Below, piece by piece: positions 1 to 9,910 of a stretch of 64,000 bases of DNA. The notes below the pieces were generated by a model. That model was given only the letters and a program-made list of their open reading frames with translations. It did not search any database and was not told the origin of the DNA. How positions within the stretch are numbered: the first letter of the stretch is position 1; every line of letters starts with the position of its first letter. Source of the stretch: JAAYUD01 sp963676865 (lineage in GTDB: Bacteria > Bacteroidota > Bacteroidia > Bacteroidales > Bacteroidaceae); NCBI GenBank assembly GCA_963676865.2, contig CAXXSS010000001.1, positions 744,001 through 808,000 of the forward strand. Reading direction: 5' to 3'. The translations under genes and the position numbers were made by a program.

Positions 1-2292
1 TTCAAATCCATTTCTGAAAGTTTTACCTATAGACAAATTCAGTTCATAGCCTTTGTTCTCAAAGCTACCAGCATTAGATTTAGGATAGCTACCTAATGGA
101 ATTCCTTGATAAGAAGGCACTAAATTTGTAGAAGCTATTACGGCATTGTTTACCTTTTCTTTAAAGACATCGACCGAAAAATCAATCAGATTAAAAAAGC
201 CTAAATCAAAACCGACATTCAACTTTTTACTCTTTTCCGCTTTGAGATTAAAATTACCTATACTATTCTCACTAACCCAATATTGCAGCGCACCAATTGG
301 GCCACCCCCATTGAGTGTTACATTATCTTCATATGAATATCTACCCAGCCCATTTCTATCATCCGCAGTAGTACCATAAGCGACTCTTATTTTAGCTAAA
401 CTAACAGGCTTTATACTCTGCATGAATGGTTCATTTGAAATAACCCATGCCCCAGAAACGGCAGGTGTAACAGTCCATCGGCTTTGACGTGCATACTGCT
501 CACTTCCGGCATACCCCATTACCAAACGCAAAGCATAACGATGAGCATAGTCATAAGATGCATCAATTCCAGACATTATATGCATATATGGTAATGCAGA
601 ATTTGCTTCAAAACGTTGATACAATACATATCCCATAGCATTTATATAATGACTGCTAAAGTTACGGTTATAATTTATTCTTCCTCTATAAGATAGATCA
701 TAGAATTCATTATTGCTTTTACTATATGCCAATGTTGTATTATCATCGGTGCCCTTTCTTACAAAATTCAAATCACTAGAGGTAGCATCTCTTTGGTAGC
801 GTCTATAATTCTTTGTCGTAAGCAGAGAATTCGTTGTATTCGACATGTAAGCTACATCTCCAATAAGGCTCAACCCCTTTGTGAGAAAATCCATATTTAA
901 GTTTAATCCGAAATTAGCATAAACATTCGTAACTGTATAATTAGCATATCCTGTACGATTGACCATACCATAAGGTGAATCGTTCTCATTTTGAGTAACT
1001 AAGACTTCTCCACCCGGATAAGGAGCATTATCTACAGACGGAGTCAACGGACCGTAAACAGTAGAAGGCATAGTGAATAGATGTGGGTAAATAGAATTTA
1101 GAAATCCTGCACCAGGAGTATGTTCTTTCTTAACATTTCCTGTCACATTCATATATGCCTTCAAATAATCTGTCACCTTTACATCAATATTAGTCCTAAG
1201 GTTAAACCAATAAAATTGATTATTAGGACCGTATTTATCGTTAGATTCAGTCTTATAAGGCCCATCAGAATGCATCATATTAAAATTAGAATAGAATGTA
1301 ACTTTATCATTGCCACCCGAGAGGTTGATACCCAAACGTTGTGTTTGGACAAGCTTCTTCAACATCATCGAGCGCCAATCAGTATTTGGGTAAAGATAGG
1401 GATCAGCTCCTTTACGATAATTGTCAATATCAGTAGCCGAGAAATAATAATTTTTACCCATTCCATCATTATAAGCAGCTTCATTGCGAAGACCAGCATA
1501 TTCAGCAGAGCCAATAAAAGCAGGTTTGGTTGTCATCTCATGAAATGATTCATTGAAATCAAAAGATATTTTCATTTTACCAGCAACACCACGTTTAGTG
1601 GTGATGACAATCACTCCATTAGTTCCTTCCGTACCATAAATAGCCTGAGAAGCAGCATCCTTTAGTACAGAAATTGAAGCAATCTCATTGGATGAGATAT
1701 AAGACAAACTATACGCTTCCGTACCAGGATAACAAGGTAGACCATCAATCACTATCAACGGAGAATTATAATGCATATCCGATAAACCTCTAATATGGTA
1801 ATCGTGATTTTCACGAGCAACTTCACTATAAGTCTCGTGTGAAATAAGACCGGCAAAATTACCTGCAAATTGCGCCGAAAGAACAGTCACAGGAGCTTTC
1901 ATTAATTGCTCTGTTTGAACAGTTGATGCAGATCCAGAAAAAATGCCCTTAGACATTTTTGAATAACCCAAGTCAATCGCTTCATCAACATGATGAATAT
2001 CAGTAGAAAGAGACACATCCATCTTTTGTCTTGCACTAGCCTTTACACTATGATATCCCAATAATGAAAAGATAACAAAATTATCCGCTTCTTTCTTCAT
2101 TACTACAAAAGATCCATTCAAATCGGTAGTCCCCAAAGTAGCTCCATCTTGAGAAGAAATAACCACTCCTTGCAAAGGTCTCCCTTCGGCATCTTTTACC
2201 TTACCGCTAATACTTATATTCTGTGCAGATAAAGAGAATGCCAATCCAAACAACAATATAAGTATACATATATATTCTTTGCCTTTCATCAT
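1..2292 (-). CDS. SusC/RagA-family TonB-dependent outer-membrane transporter (3' end outside window)
   Basis: Imports glycan fragments across the outer membrane using TonB energy. Reading the minus strand from a tandem ATG at 2292/2289 gives a signal peptide ending in LSAQ, then a carboxypeptidase-D-regulatory-like beta sandwich (about residues 22-95). A plug domain follows, with the SusC hallmarks IRGLSD, PLIVIDG and SVLKDAASQAIYG plus NGVIVITTKRG, and then a beta-barrel that is still open at base 1. About 764 residues are visible, so the last few hundred bases are missing. It starts 27 bp after the SusD gene upstream of it and is probably in the same transcript. It is the second SusC of this locus and has no partner SusD in the visible part; one may lie beyond the window edge. 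The family call is firm; the substrate is inferred from neighbours. Confidence 0.93.
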   Translation of the reverse strand, partial: MMKGKEYICILILLFGLAFSLSAQNISISGKVKDAEGRPLQGVVISSQDGATLGTTDLNGSFVVMKKEADNFVIFSLLGYHSVKASARQKMDVSLSTDIHHVDEAIDLGYSKMSKGIFSGSASTVQTEQLMKAPVTVLSAQFAGNFAGLISHETYSEVARENHDYHIRGLSDMHYNSPLIVIDGLPCYPGTEAYSLSYISSNEIASISVLKDAASQAIYGTEGTNGVIVITTKRGVAGKMKISFDFNESFHEMTTKPAFIGSAEYAGLRNEAAYNDGMGKNYYFSATDIDNYRKGADPYLYPNTDWRSMMLKKLVQTQRLGINLSGGNDKVTFYSNFNMMHSDGPYKTESNDKYGPNNQFYWFNLRTNIDVKVTDYLKAYMNVTGNVKKEHTPGAGFLNSIYPHLFTMPSTVYGPLTPSVDNAPYPGGEVLVTQNENDSPYGMVNRTGYANYTVTNVYANFGLNLNMDFLTKGLSLIGDVAYMSNTTNSLLTTKNYRRYQRDATSSDLNFVRKGTDDNTTLAYSKSNNEFYDLSYRGRINYNRNFSSHYINAMGYVLYQRFEANSALPYMHIMSGIDASYDYAHRYALRLVMGYAGSEQYARQSRWTVTPAVSGAWVISNEPFMQSIKPVSLAKIRVAYGTTADDRNGLGRYSYEDNVTLNGGGPIGALQYWVSENSIGNFNLKAEKSKKLNVGFDLGFFNLIDFSVDVFKEKVNNAVIASTNLVPSYQGIPLGSYPKSNAGSFENKGYELNLSIGKTFRNGFE

Positions 2293-2319
2293 AAATATTT
2301 ATTAAAAAATAAGACTTTA

Positions 2320-4236
2320 TTACCAACCTTTATTTTGCCAATTTTCACCTGTAATAGAAAGAACTCTATTTACCTCGACAAGAGGTATTGGAGATTTCAA
2401 CCACTTATTAGAATAACAAAGACGAGGATTGCCATTTACAGATTTGCGTGCATAAGTATAAGTTCCATCAGAATTTCGGATGATTTTTGCGGCAGTCACC
2501 CATTTATCAGTATTACTTAGATCATCTGTAGGCTTATGCAAACGACGTACATCAAAATATCTGGCCTCTTCTAAAGCAAGTTCAACACGCCTCTCATTAA
2601 TAATGCGATTTAGTAATTCTTGACCAGTAAGGTTCGAAGCAATATCTGGCATTCCAGTCCTTTCTCTTATTTCATTCACTGCAGATATTGCTTCATCTTC
2701 ATGTCCCGCATGTGCAGCTGCTTCAGCAAAATTCAGAAGGATCTCTGCCAATCTGAATTCTTTATAATTGGCCTCTCCTCTATAAGATCCGTCATCACCG
2801 GAAGTTGGATGCATATATTTACGTATAAAATAGCCTGTACGGGTTTTTGTCCTTCCATTTGCAGAAGTACCGGTTTGAGGTTCGCCAATATAAGTCATTA
2901 TCATACGTGTACGACGTCCCTTATCTGCTGGATAGTTTTCATAAGCGCCAGCCTCTTCGGCAAAAGGCCACCAAGTATATCTTTTTGAACCATTATAATA
3001 AACATCTGCATAGAAACGAGGATCTCTATCCAAATAAGGATTTTGAGGATTATACATTGTATTATTCTTATTATAATTCGGATCCAAATGCGTTTCTTGA
3101 TCATTGTAAGGCTTGTCCAAATTTAAAATGGTTTCACCATTCGTTGTTTCAAAACAATCTACCAATTCTTGAGAGGGGCAAGCCCCGGATTTATAACCTC
3201 GCTGTGCTCCTATACCTTCTACATCAAAACTTAAACTGCTCCAACGTGTTTGAAAGATAGTCTCCTTATCTATAGGATCTGCAGAATATTCCATTGAATT
3301 ACAAAAATATTCATTCAGCATAGCAGACTTTGCAGCCAAAGCATAGCCATCAGGGCCGAAATAACAATGTTCATTATTATATGAAGCAGGGTCATGCAAA
3401 GTATTATATAGTTCGTAACCTTGGGCTTTCAATCCATCTTTAGCCTCTTTTGTCACATTGTATGCTTCAGCCCAGTAGTTATTGTCGCCACAATACAAAG
3501 GACTAGCTGCATATAATATCATGCGAGATTTAATGGCATAAGCCAGGGCTTTAGGTAAGCGGCCAGATTCATCATTAGTCGTGATACGCCATGGCAAATC
3601 ATTACAAGCCAAAGCTGCGTCACAATCTTTTATGATAAACTGAACAGTTTCATAATAGCTAGCTCTCTTTGTCTTAGAAAAATCATCGGTATAATTTAAA
3701 GGAGTATCAATAAGAGGCATACCACAACCAAACCATCGGAGTAACTCTTCATAATAATAAGCTCTCAACAAATGAGCTTCAGCCTTCCAACGAGATCTAT
3801 CACTCTCATTGCTCACTGTTGCCTTATCAATATTTGCTAAGAAATAGGCACAATCATGTATAGAAACAAAATAATTATCCCAATAACTTTCACAATTTGC
3901 TCCTTGTCCGGAAACTCCCCAAGAAGGGTGATTTGAAGCTGAGGCATCTCCACTATAATATCGAGCAGAGCCCGCCCAATTCACATCCAAATCATCAGCA
4001 TCCCAAGCTTCGTCACACCAACAAGCTGGTCCTCGCTCCCAGAAAAAATACAAATTACCTTTTCCAGACATATTCTTATAACAAGTATTCAAATATGCTG
4101 CCACTTTATCATTGTCTTTAAAAACCTCTTCCAAAGAAATTTTCCCATCAGGAGCTTGATCGAGAATGCTACTACAAGAAGAGAGGAAACCCCAAAATAG
4201 AACAACCAATATACTATAATTCTTTATATATTTCAT
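2320..4236 (-). CDS. SusD/RagB-family surface glycan-binding lipoprotein
   Basis: Surface lipoprotein that captures glycan and forms the lid of the SusC pore. The signal peptide ends in a lipobox with Cys21 (LSSC), followed by the RagB/SusD N-terminal TPR-like region. SusD-type features include the early YLNTCYKNM segment, the LLRAYYYEELLRWFG segment and the C-terminal EILLNFAEAAAHAG and INERRVELALEEARYFDVRR segments. The 638-residue length is at the long end for the family. It lies 11 bp downstream of a SusC gene (4248-7463) and is surely co-transcribed with it. The YFDVRR motif near the C-terminus is typical of RagB/SusD. No truncation is seen. Confidence 0.95.
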   Translation of the reverse strand: MKYIKNYSILVVLFWGFLSSCSSILDQAPDGKISLEEVFKDNDKVAAYLNTCYKNMSGKGNLYFFWERGPACWCDEAWDADDLDVNWAGSARYYSGDASASNHPSWGVSGQGANCESYWDNYFVSIHDCAYFLANIDKATVSNESDRSRWKAEAHLLRAYYYEELLRWFGCGMPLIDTPLNYTDDFSKTKRASYYETVQFIIKDCDAALACNDLPWRITTNDESGRLPKALAYAIKSRMILYAASPLYCGDNNYWAEAYNVTKEAKDGLKAQGYELYNTLHDPASYNNEHCYFGPDGYALAAKSAMLNEYFCNSMEYSADPIDKETIFQTRWSSLSFDVEGIGAQRGYKSGACPSQELVDCFETTNGETILNLDKPYNDQETHLDPNYNKNNTMYNPQNPYLDRDPRFYADVYYNGSKRYTWWPFAEEAGAYENYPADKGRRTRMIMTYIGEPQTGTSANGRTKTRTGYFIRKYMHPTSGDDGSYRGEANYKEFRLAEILLNFAEAAAHAGHEDEAISAVNEIRERTGMPDIASNLTGQELLNRIINERRVELALEEARYFDVRRLHKPTDDLSNTDKWVTAAKIIRNSDGTYTYARKSVNGNPRLCYSNKWLKSPIPLVEVNRVLSITGENWQNKGW

Positions 4237-4247
4237 AGTAGCTTTAT

Positions 4248-7200
4248 TTAGAAATTAATATTAAATCCAAAACTAACCATTTTAGTAATCGGATATCCGT
4301 AAGGATTGTCTTGTTCAGGATCTAGATGAGTTGTATGTAAATGATCCCAACAATATAAATTCAATCCACTAGCGTATATACGACAACTACTTATACCGGC
4401 AAACTTCAAGGTTTGCTTCGGTAGTGTATATCCAAGCTCAAGATTCTTCAAACGCAAGAAAGCCCTATTTTGGACGAAGAAATCATTCGATTTCTGACTA
4501 GTAGAACTACTTTGAGTTGTTAAGGCCGGATAAGTAATATTTTCATGATTAGCCCAACGCTCGGCCGTCCATGCAGTACGATGATATTGGAAATAATAAC
4601 CATGCTGAATATTTTCATAAACACCTTGTCCTGAGTACGTCATTGAAAAATGAGCCAAACCCTGGAACAAGACAGAAAAATCAAAGCCCTTATATCGAGT
4701 AGAAAATCCGAAACCATAGTTTATGCCTGGAATGGTTGAATATTTAATAGGAACTTGATCTTTTTCGTCCACAGTTCCATCTCCATTCAAATCCATATAT
4801 CTAAAATCACCGGGACGAGGAGTTCCGAACGAATAATTCAGGCCACTTTGCTTAATATCATCTTCCGAAACAAAATAACCATTATTTTTAGAATAATCTA
4901 TTTTATACCCCCAACATTGCCCTAGTCGATAGCCTGTGGTACGGTAACGACAAACATAATCATCTGTACAAATGGCTTCATCATAATAAGTGACTTTATT
5001 TTCATTTGTTGCATAATTGCCTTTGAGTTGAATATGCCAATCTTTAGTAATATCTTTATCAAAAGTTCCTTCTATCTCAAAACCATGATTTTTCATTTTA
5101 CCCATATTAACTCGAGGTATATTATCTAGCGATACCCCCTGAAAAGCGGGGACGGTATGACGAGCGATCAATATCTGTGTCCTATTTTCCGTATAATAAT
5201 CAGCAGATAATGTCAAGCATTTAAACAAGCCTATATCAACACCAATATTTTGTTTATGGGCAATTTCCCATGTAATGTTCTTATTCCCCAACAAACCTTG
5301 AGACACAGAACGAATACTAGAAGTTCCTAAACCACCAACATAGCTCGTACCAACAATCTGTATATTATCTTGATACAAAAAACGATCTCCCATTTTATCA
5401 TTACCAACTTTACCATTTGAATAGCGCAACTTTAAGTTGTCCAGCACCTTTATATCCTTCATGAAACTTTCATTACTAAGAATCCATCCAATAGAAAACG
5501 CAGGAAAGAAGCCAAAACGTTTCGATGGTGAGAACTGTTCCGAACCATTATATCCCATATTAAATTCGGCCAAGTAACGAGAATCATAAGCATAAGTAGC
5601 ACGAGCACAAATGCCAAGTACATTATATGGTATACTAGCTCCACCATCCTCCCAATAGTCGCGTTGAGCCAAAAACATTCCGCTTACATCATGTTTCTGA
5701 GCGAAAGTACGATGATAATTGATTGAGGCTTGTGCATTAATAGAATATAAGGATGAATAATCTCTGGATATACTTAAACTTGTAGGAGTAGAATTATGCA
5801 AAGAATAAACAAAAGTACCATCTGTATAATTCGGTATCAAATAATAGTCAGCTTCTGTCTTGTAACCTTCACGCCGGCTATATCCCGAACCATTATAAGA
5901 TACTTGCCCTCTCATACTCAATCCTTTAATAAACATACTTAAATCCCATTCCAAAGCTAATTGAGTAGACAGATCAACCTCCGTATAATTTCTAAAGCCT
6001 CTACGGTTCATAATTTCAAAAGGAGAACGATCCATATTAGTAGGACGGACCATCATATCAGTCGGAACTCCATATCCTGCAATGGTTAACGGACCAGCCT
6101 GAAGAGGCAACATGATTTGAGCATTATAAAACAAATCGGATATCATGTGAGTTTGACCGTTATATAGACCAGCTACAGCAGGCATATTAGTCGTCTGAAT
6201 ACATGTACTTACATTCAGTTGAGACTTCAAAGATTTGGTAATCTGATAATCCATATTGGAACGGAAATTCCACCGATCCATCTGGCAAGCGGAATTATAA
6301 CCCAATTTATCCTTTGATTCTGTCTTCAAGTTACCACCTTGATGAATATAACCGGCATTCATAAAGTATGTAAAACGATCTGTACCACCAGACAAGTTAA
6401 CATCAGCTTTTGTCTGCGGCGTATATTTACGGAAAAATTCATCCATATAATAATGGTCACAATATAAATATCTGCGCGAAATCGCCTTTGTTTCATAATC
6501 CGGATCGGAAGGATCAAGTCCCCACAGAGGATTTTTGAATTTTCCAATCACATCATCACTATATTCAGGATCTTTTCCGTCATTTTTCAACGCTTCATTG
6601 CGCAATGTCATAAAATCCCAAGAATGTAAACGGGTATCCTTACTACAAAAAGAAGTGAAACTCTGTTGAAAGCCAACAGACAAATGAACTTTACCACTTT
6701 TTCCACGTCTAGTAGTAATCAAGATTACCCCATTTGCACCACGGACTCCAAAAACAGCTGTTGCCGAAGCATCCTTTAGCACAGAAACACTTTCTACTTC
6801 ATTCGGATCAATTTCAGCAATTATATTGCCTCTAATATTATCATAGTTCACTCCATCGACTAAGATTAATGGAGAATTACCATTCATAGTAGACACACCT
6901 CGAAGATACAAAGAACCACCATCTTGACCCGGTTGACCACCATCGCTTTGTGTAGAGATCAAACCAGTGATACGACCAGCTAATGCATTATCTAAGTTCG
7001 GCGCCGAACTTTTCCTCAAATCTTCGGCACTAGCAGTAGAGATAGATCCGGTCACAGACACTTTCTTTTGTGTACCATAAGCAACAACCACAACATCTTC
7101 CAAGACCTTAGAATCTTCCAACAATACAATATTATTGAAATGATTGGGTATAGCAGTAAATTCTTGAGAATGAAAACCCACATAAGAAACAATGATTAAA

Positions 7201-7463
7201 GTTTCTTTTGAGGCCTTCAATATAAAATTACCGTTCAGATCGGTAATAGTACCCTTTGCTGCATTGCCCTTTGCATATACAGAAGCACCAATGATAGGTT
7301 CTCCTTTTGAATCTTTGACAACACCTTTAATGAGAATAGATTGAGCAAATACCTGACTACACAATAATGATAAAAGCAATATCATCGCAGGAAATCTAAA
7401 ATATTTTGCGTATTTGCCAACATCTCGAGATGTCTTTTGTTTCATTTGATTTGTTTGTTTCAT
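4248..7463 (-). CDS. SusC/RagA-family TonB-dependent outer-membrane transporter
   Basis: Outer-membrane glycan importer that pairs with the SusD encoded 11 bp downstream. It has an N-terminal signal peptide (hydrophobic stretch ending VFAQ, about residue 41), then a CarboxypepD_reg-like domain with the usual GEPIIGASV segment. The plug carries LYLRGVSTMNG, PLILVDGV and SVLKDASATAVFGVRGANG, and the barrel ends in an aromatic FNINF terminus expected for Bam-dependent insertion. Its 1071 residues are normal for SusC. The N-terminus has no STN domain, which fits control by the nearby HTCS rather than by an anti-sigma factor. ATG at 7463 is the annotated start; an in-frame ATG at 7445 is an alternative. 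A 178-bp gap separates it from the lipoprotein gene upstream, with no clear promoter of its own. Confidence 0.95.
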   Translation of the reverse strand: MKQTNQMKQKTSRDVGKYAKYFRFPAMILLLSLLCSQVFAQSILIKGVVKDSKGEPIIGASVYAKGNAAKGTITDLNGNFILKASKETLIIVSYVGFHSQEFTAIPNHFNNIVLLEDSKVLEDVVVVAYGTQKKVSVTGSISTASAEDLRKSSAPNLDNALAGRITGLISTQSDGGQPGQDGGSLYLRGVSTMNGNSPLILVDGVNYDNIRGNIIAEIDPNEVESVSVLKDASATAVFGVRGANGVILITTRRGKSGKVHLSVGFQQSFTSFCSKDTRLHSWDFMTLRNEALKNDGKDPEYSDDVIGKFKNPLWGLDPSDPDYETKAISRRYLYCDHYYMDEFFRKYTPQTKADVNLSGGTDRFTYFMNAGYIHQGGNLKTESKDKLGYNSACQMDRWNFRSNMDYQITKSLKSQLNVSTCIQTTNMPAVAGLYNGQTHMISDLFYNAQIMLPLQAGPLTIAGYGVPTDMMVRPTNMDRSPFEIMNRRGFRNYTEVDLSTQLALEWDLSMFIKGLSMRGQVSYNGSGYSRREGYKTEADYYLIPNYTDGTFVYSLHNSTPTSLSISRDYSSLYSINAQASINYHRTFAQKHDVSGMFLAQRDYWEDGGASIPYNVLGICARATYAYDSRYLAEFNMGYNGSEQFSPSKRFGFFPAFSIGWILSNESFMKDIKVLDNLKLRYSNGKVGNDKMGDRFLYQDNIQIVGTSYVGGLGTSSIRSVSQGLLGNKNITWEIAHKQNIGVDIGLFKCLTLSADYYTENRTQILIARHTVPAFQGVSLDNIPRVNMGKMKNHGFEIEGTFDKDITKDWHIQLKGNYATNENKVTYYDEAICTDDYVCRYRTTGYRLGQCWGYKIDYSKNNGYFVSEDDIKQSGLNYSFGTPRPGDFRYMDLNGDGTVDEKDQVPIKYSTIPGINYGFGFSTRYKGFDFSVLFQGLAHFSMTYSGQGVYENIQHGYYFQYHRTAWTAERWANHENITYPALTTQSSSTSQKSNDFFVQNRAFLRLKNLELGYTLPKQTLKFAGISSCRIYASGLNLYCWDHLHTTHLDPEQDNPYGYPITKMVSFGFNINF

Positions 7464-7641
7464 TATAATTTCATTAAAAGGAAATAATAAGGTTAACTAA
7501 TAAGATTTATAACTAATACATATACTCTATATGTAAAGCTTAGCTTCTTCTATAACAATAGAAAATAAAGTAAAGCATCATTAAAAGAATCAAAGTGTTT
7601 CATACACATTCGTTTTTATTTTATTAGATTCATATTCTTAT

Positions 7642-9210
7642 CTAATTAATAGGATTACCATCAACAGTCGCTATTTGCATCACCATCATTTCGGCTATAC
7701 AAGAGCCATGACTATGAGAAGAATTGGGAGAGCCAACCAAAGGCATTATTTTCAGAAAACGACCTTTTATACCAAACTCATTCTTATTAGTATCTATTTT
7801 CTGCCAACAAATTGATTTCTGAGCAGGAATATTATCCCAAGTCAGTAATGGTATCCAATTATTCAAAGCCACTTCATTATAATCAGCCGCATTACCACCA
7901 TTTTTAATCGGTACAAATTTAAATGCGTCATCTGTAGATACAGCAAAAGCACATTTTTGGATACAATATTTTAAATCTTGACGCTGAATCAGGCCTACCC
8001 CCAAGATATTGAGTTGCTTTTGCATATCAATAACAATAACTTGCTGTCCATTATAACCATCACCATACCATCTGTCACCAAAAAAAGCGTGATAATCTTT
8101 AAAACTATAATCATAATCATCACCATTAAATTGCCATGCATAATCGTTCCATGAGCCATACATCCAATAAGAATCCTTGTCATTATCAATCATCGCTGGA
8201 GCTCCGGCACCATCAGCTCCAGTAGCGCCACCCCATTTATTATCTTCATTACAAAATACTATTTTCCAATTACTGCGATCAGCTGCAACCCAACCGTATT
8301 TCGGGTTACTAACTACCAAATATTGAATATCTTGTGATAAGTCTAACTGAGAGGCATCACTACCTGCTTTAAATTTCAGAGGTAAAAGATATGTATGATC
8401 ATTCGTCAATCCGCTACGCGATATGACTAAAGTAGTATTTGATGATTGGTCACCTTTTTTAAAAGCAAAATCGGTAAACTGGCAACACGATTTTGGCATT
8501 GCATCATAAGATGTGCCATGAGACAAATTATAAGATTGTACCAGCGATTCAATATCCAAATCATCAAATCCACAGCTGAAGTTACTTACATTCTCATCAT
8601 AATTACTAATAGAAGCGCCTAATTTCACATTCAGGCTTTTGTATACCATACTTGGATTATAATCTTCAATTGTCCAACTTAAAGTGGGGGTAATCACATT
8701 TATAGTCAGAAGCATCTTATCCATTTTTGTATTAATGGTATCGCAATCGCTATACAATTGTAGTGGTAGAGCAAGCTTCAAATTAGGATTAGCTTTGACT
8801 GCTGCACGCAATTTAGCAACGTCGAAATCAACGCAAAAATTATTCAATCGATCATCGCTGGCAATTACAACATCTGTTCCTTTTTTAAACGTATAAAAAT
8901 CTGCAGGAATAACAGTATATCCTTCAGCTGCATCACCGAAAGCAGATTGCATCTCGCTGATAGAAAGTGCTTTGATCTTTGCACTTGCTTTTTCCGATAC
9001 ATGAGAACCGGCCTTTACAATAGTGATAGAATCTTCCGGATCAGCACATGCCGTATTGATCATTATACTCCGCACCCCAGAATCCTTTACATAAAGAATT
9101 TTATGGTATTTCTGCATAAGCAAATCATCTAGCTTATACTCGGAGCTACAAGAAGAAATGCCCAAGAGCAATCCTCCTACCAATAAAAAGTTACATAATA
9201 TATTTTTCAT
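7642..9210 (-). CDS. PUL surface lipoprotein, DUF1735-like plus discoidin (F5/8 type C)-like domain
   Basis: Probable surface glycan-binding protein. The signal peptide ends at a lipobox (GISSC, Cys21). The middle of the protein (about residues 60-300) resembles the DUF1735/BT_3987-like adhesive domains of Bacteroides PUL lipoproteins, with recurring phrases such as YNLSHGTSYDAMP and TYLLPLKF. The C-terminal 180 residues, with SYWMYG, VIDMQKQLNILGVGLIQRQD and GRFLKIMPLVG, look like an F5/8 type C (CBM32-like) sandwich. No glycosidase motif was found, so a binding role is inferred. It is the first gene of the SGBP-SusC-SusD-SusC run and has a long leader (about 145 nt) after the predicted promoter at 9359-9366. 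The domain assignments are by eye and would need a profile search. Confidence 0.75.
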   Translation of the reverse strand: MKNILCNFLLVGGLLLGISSCSSEYKLDDLLMQKYHKILYVKDSGVRSIMINTACADPEDSITIVKAGSHVSEKASAKIKALSISEMQSAFGDAAEGYTVIPADFYTFKKGTDVVIASDDRLNNFCVDFDVAKLRAAVKANPNLKLALPLQLYSDCDTINTKMDKMLLTINVITPTLSWTIEDYNPSMVYKSLNVKLGASISNYDENVSNFSCGFDDLDIESLVQSYNLSHGTSYDAMPKSCCQFTDFAFKKGDQSSNTTLVISRSGLTNDHTYLLPLKFKAGSDASQLDLSQDIQYLVVSNPKYGWVAADRSNWKIVFCNEDNKWGGATGADGAGAPAMIDNDKDSYWMYGSWNDYAWQFNGDDYDYSFKDYHAFFGDRWYGDGYNGQQVIVIDMQKQLNILGVGLIQRQDLKYCIQKCAFAVSTDDAFKFVPIKNGGNAADYNEVALNNWIPLLTWDNIPAQKSICWQKIDTNKNEFGIKGRFLKIMPLVGSPNSSHSHGSCIAEMMVMQIATVDGNPIN

Positions 9211-9358
9211 ATTAAATTATTAATTCATGTTATTACATTTAAGATTACTTTTCCAAAGGCTTATTGCTTTATTCAGTGATATAAAACAATAAATATTCGC
9301 TCTCGTTTTCTCTGTTTCTCATTTTGAAGTATTTTTAATGTTAATAAGTTTCTTTTTT

Positions 9359-9419
9359 CGAATGTAAAATTCCGATTTTTTTTTTATAAAACTTATCACA
9401 AAAAGTTCAATATTTATCA
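9359..9419 (-). promoter_or_regulatory. Candidate HTCS operator and promoter for the SGBP-SusC-SusD operon
   Basis: On the minus strand 9419-9392 carries a 28-base motif: TGATA, three bases, ATTGAA, three bases, TTTGTG, A, TAAG. Exactly 30 bases later comes TACATTCG (9366-9359), a near match to the Bacteroides -7 box TAnnTTTG. The same motif and the same 30-base spacing occur in front of the GH3 gene, and a degenerate copy lies in front of the GH78 gene. No good -33 TTTG is present, as expected for an activator-dependent promoter. Binding by the HTCS is inferred. Confidence 0.55.
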
Positions 9420-9742
9420 AAAATGTGTCAAAAATCTTTTATTAACAGCTTCAAAACAACACAAAAAAATGTTAGCTACTTGATTATAAATAATATAACA
9501 TCTTTATCATACCTATACTTGGCATACTGTTATTGTTGTAAAATTGAGTCACAATCTGTCGTAATGAAGAGAAGAATATAAGTAAGCAGGACGGAAGACA
9601 GTCCCGTTTTACTTTGCATTATTGCTCTTATCCCTATTCGAAAACAACGTACTCATATCATTGCAATAAGATATGGATGTTATATTGGTAAGTTACTGAA
9701 GTCAAGATAGCAACTTCTGTTAGTTACTGTGGTCACGTAAGG
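9420..9742. other. Non-coding stretch upstream of the SGBP operon promoter
   Basis: AT-rich sequence between the candidate operator and the repeats near 9.74 kb. No ORF with coding character, no RNA gene and no strong terminator was recognised here on either strand. Confidence 0.4.
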
Positions 9743-9782
9743 ACGTTGTTTGCGACTCACGGGCGTGAGTCGCAAACAACGT
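9743..9782. repeat. 40-bp near-perfect palindrome
   Basis: Two 19-base arms, the left one beginning ACGTTGTTTGCG, are exact reverse complements separated only by GG. It forms a hairpin with essentially no loop, or a cruciform. No T-run follows, so it is not a typical terminator. It sits immediately left of the repeat modules at 9800-9835 and 9911-10017. Confidence 0.8.
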
Positions 9783-9799
9783 ATGTTAGTTTTTTCGGT

Positions 9800-9835
9800 G
9801 ACGTCCTTAAGTTTTTTTGAAAACGTATGGACGTC
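9800..9835. repeat. 36-bp GACGTCC hairpin module, copy 1
   Basis: The module is bounded by GACGTCC and GGACGTC. It matches 59467-59502 in reverse orientation at the same 36-bp length, and the homology extends outward over GTATGTTAGTTTTTTCGGT on one side and a looser TATGTGGTTTT block on the other. It is part of a composite dispersed element. Confidence 0.7.
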
Positions 9836-9910
9836 AACAGTTTTAGGTCCTTATGTGGTTTTAGAAAAAAAAGAGCGATACCGAACTAAAAGGTTATTTG
9901 CATGTAACAC

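Noticed and set aside
1120..1548. 142-codon plus-strand ORF inside the first SusC
   Set aside because: Antisense shadow of a clearly coding minus-strand frame with SusC motifs.
7464..7641. Possible separate promoter for the first complete SusC
   Set aside because: No TAnnTTTG box with suitable spacing and no copy of the shared motif in this gap.
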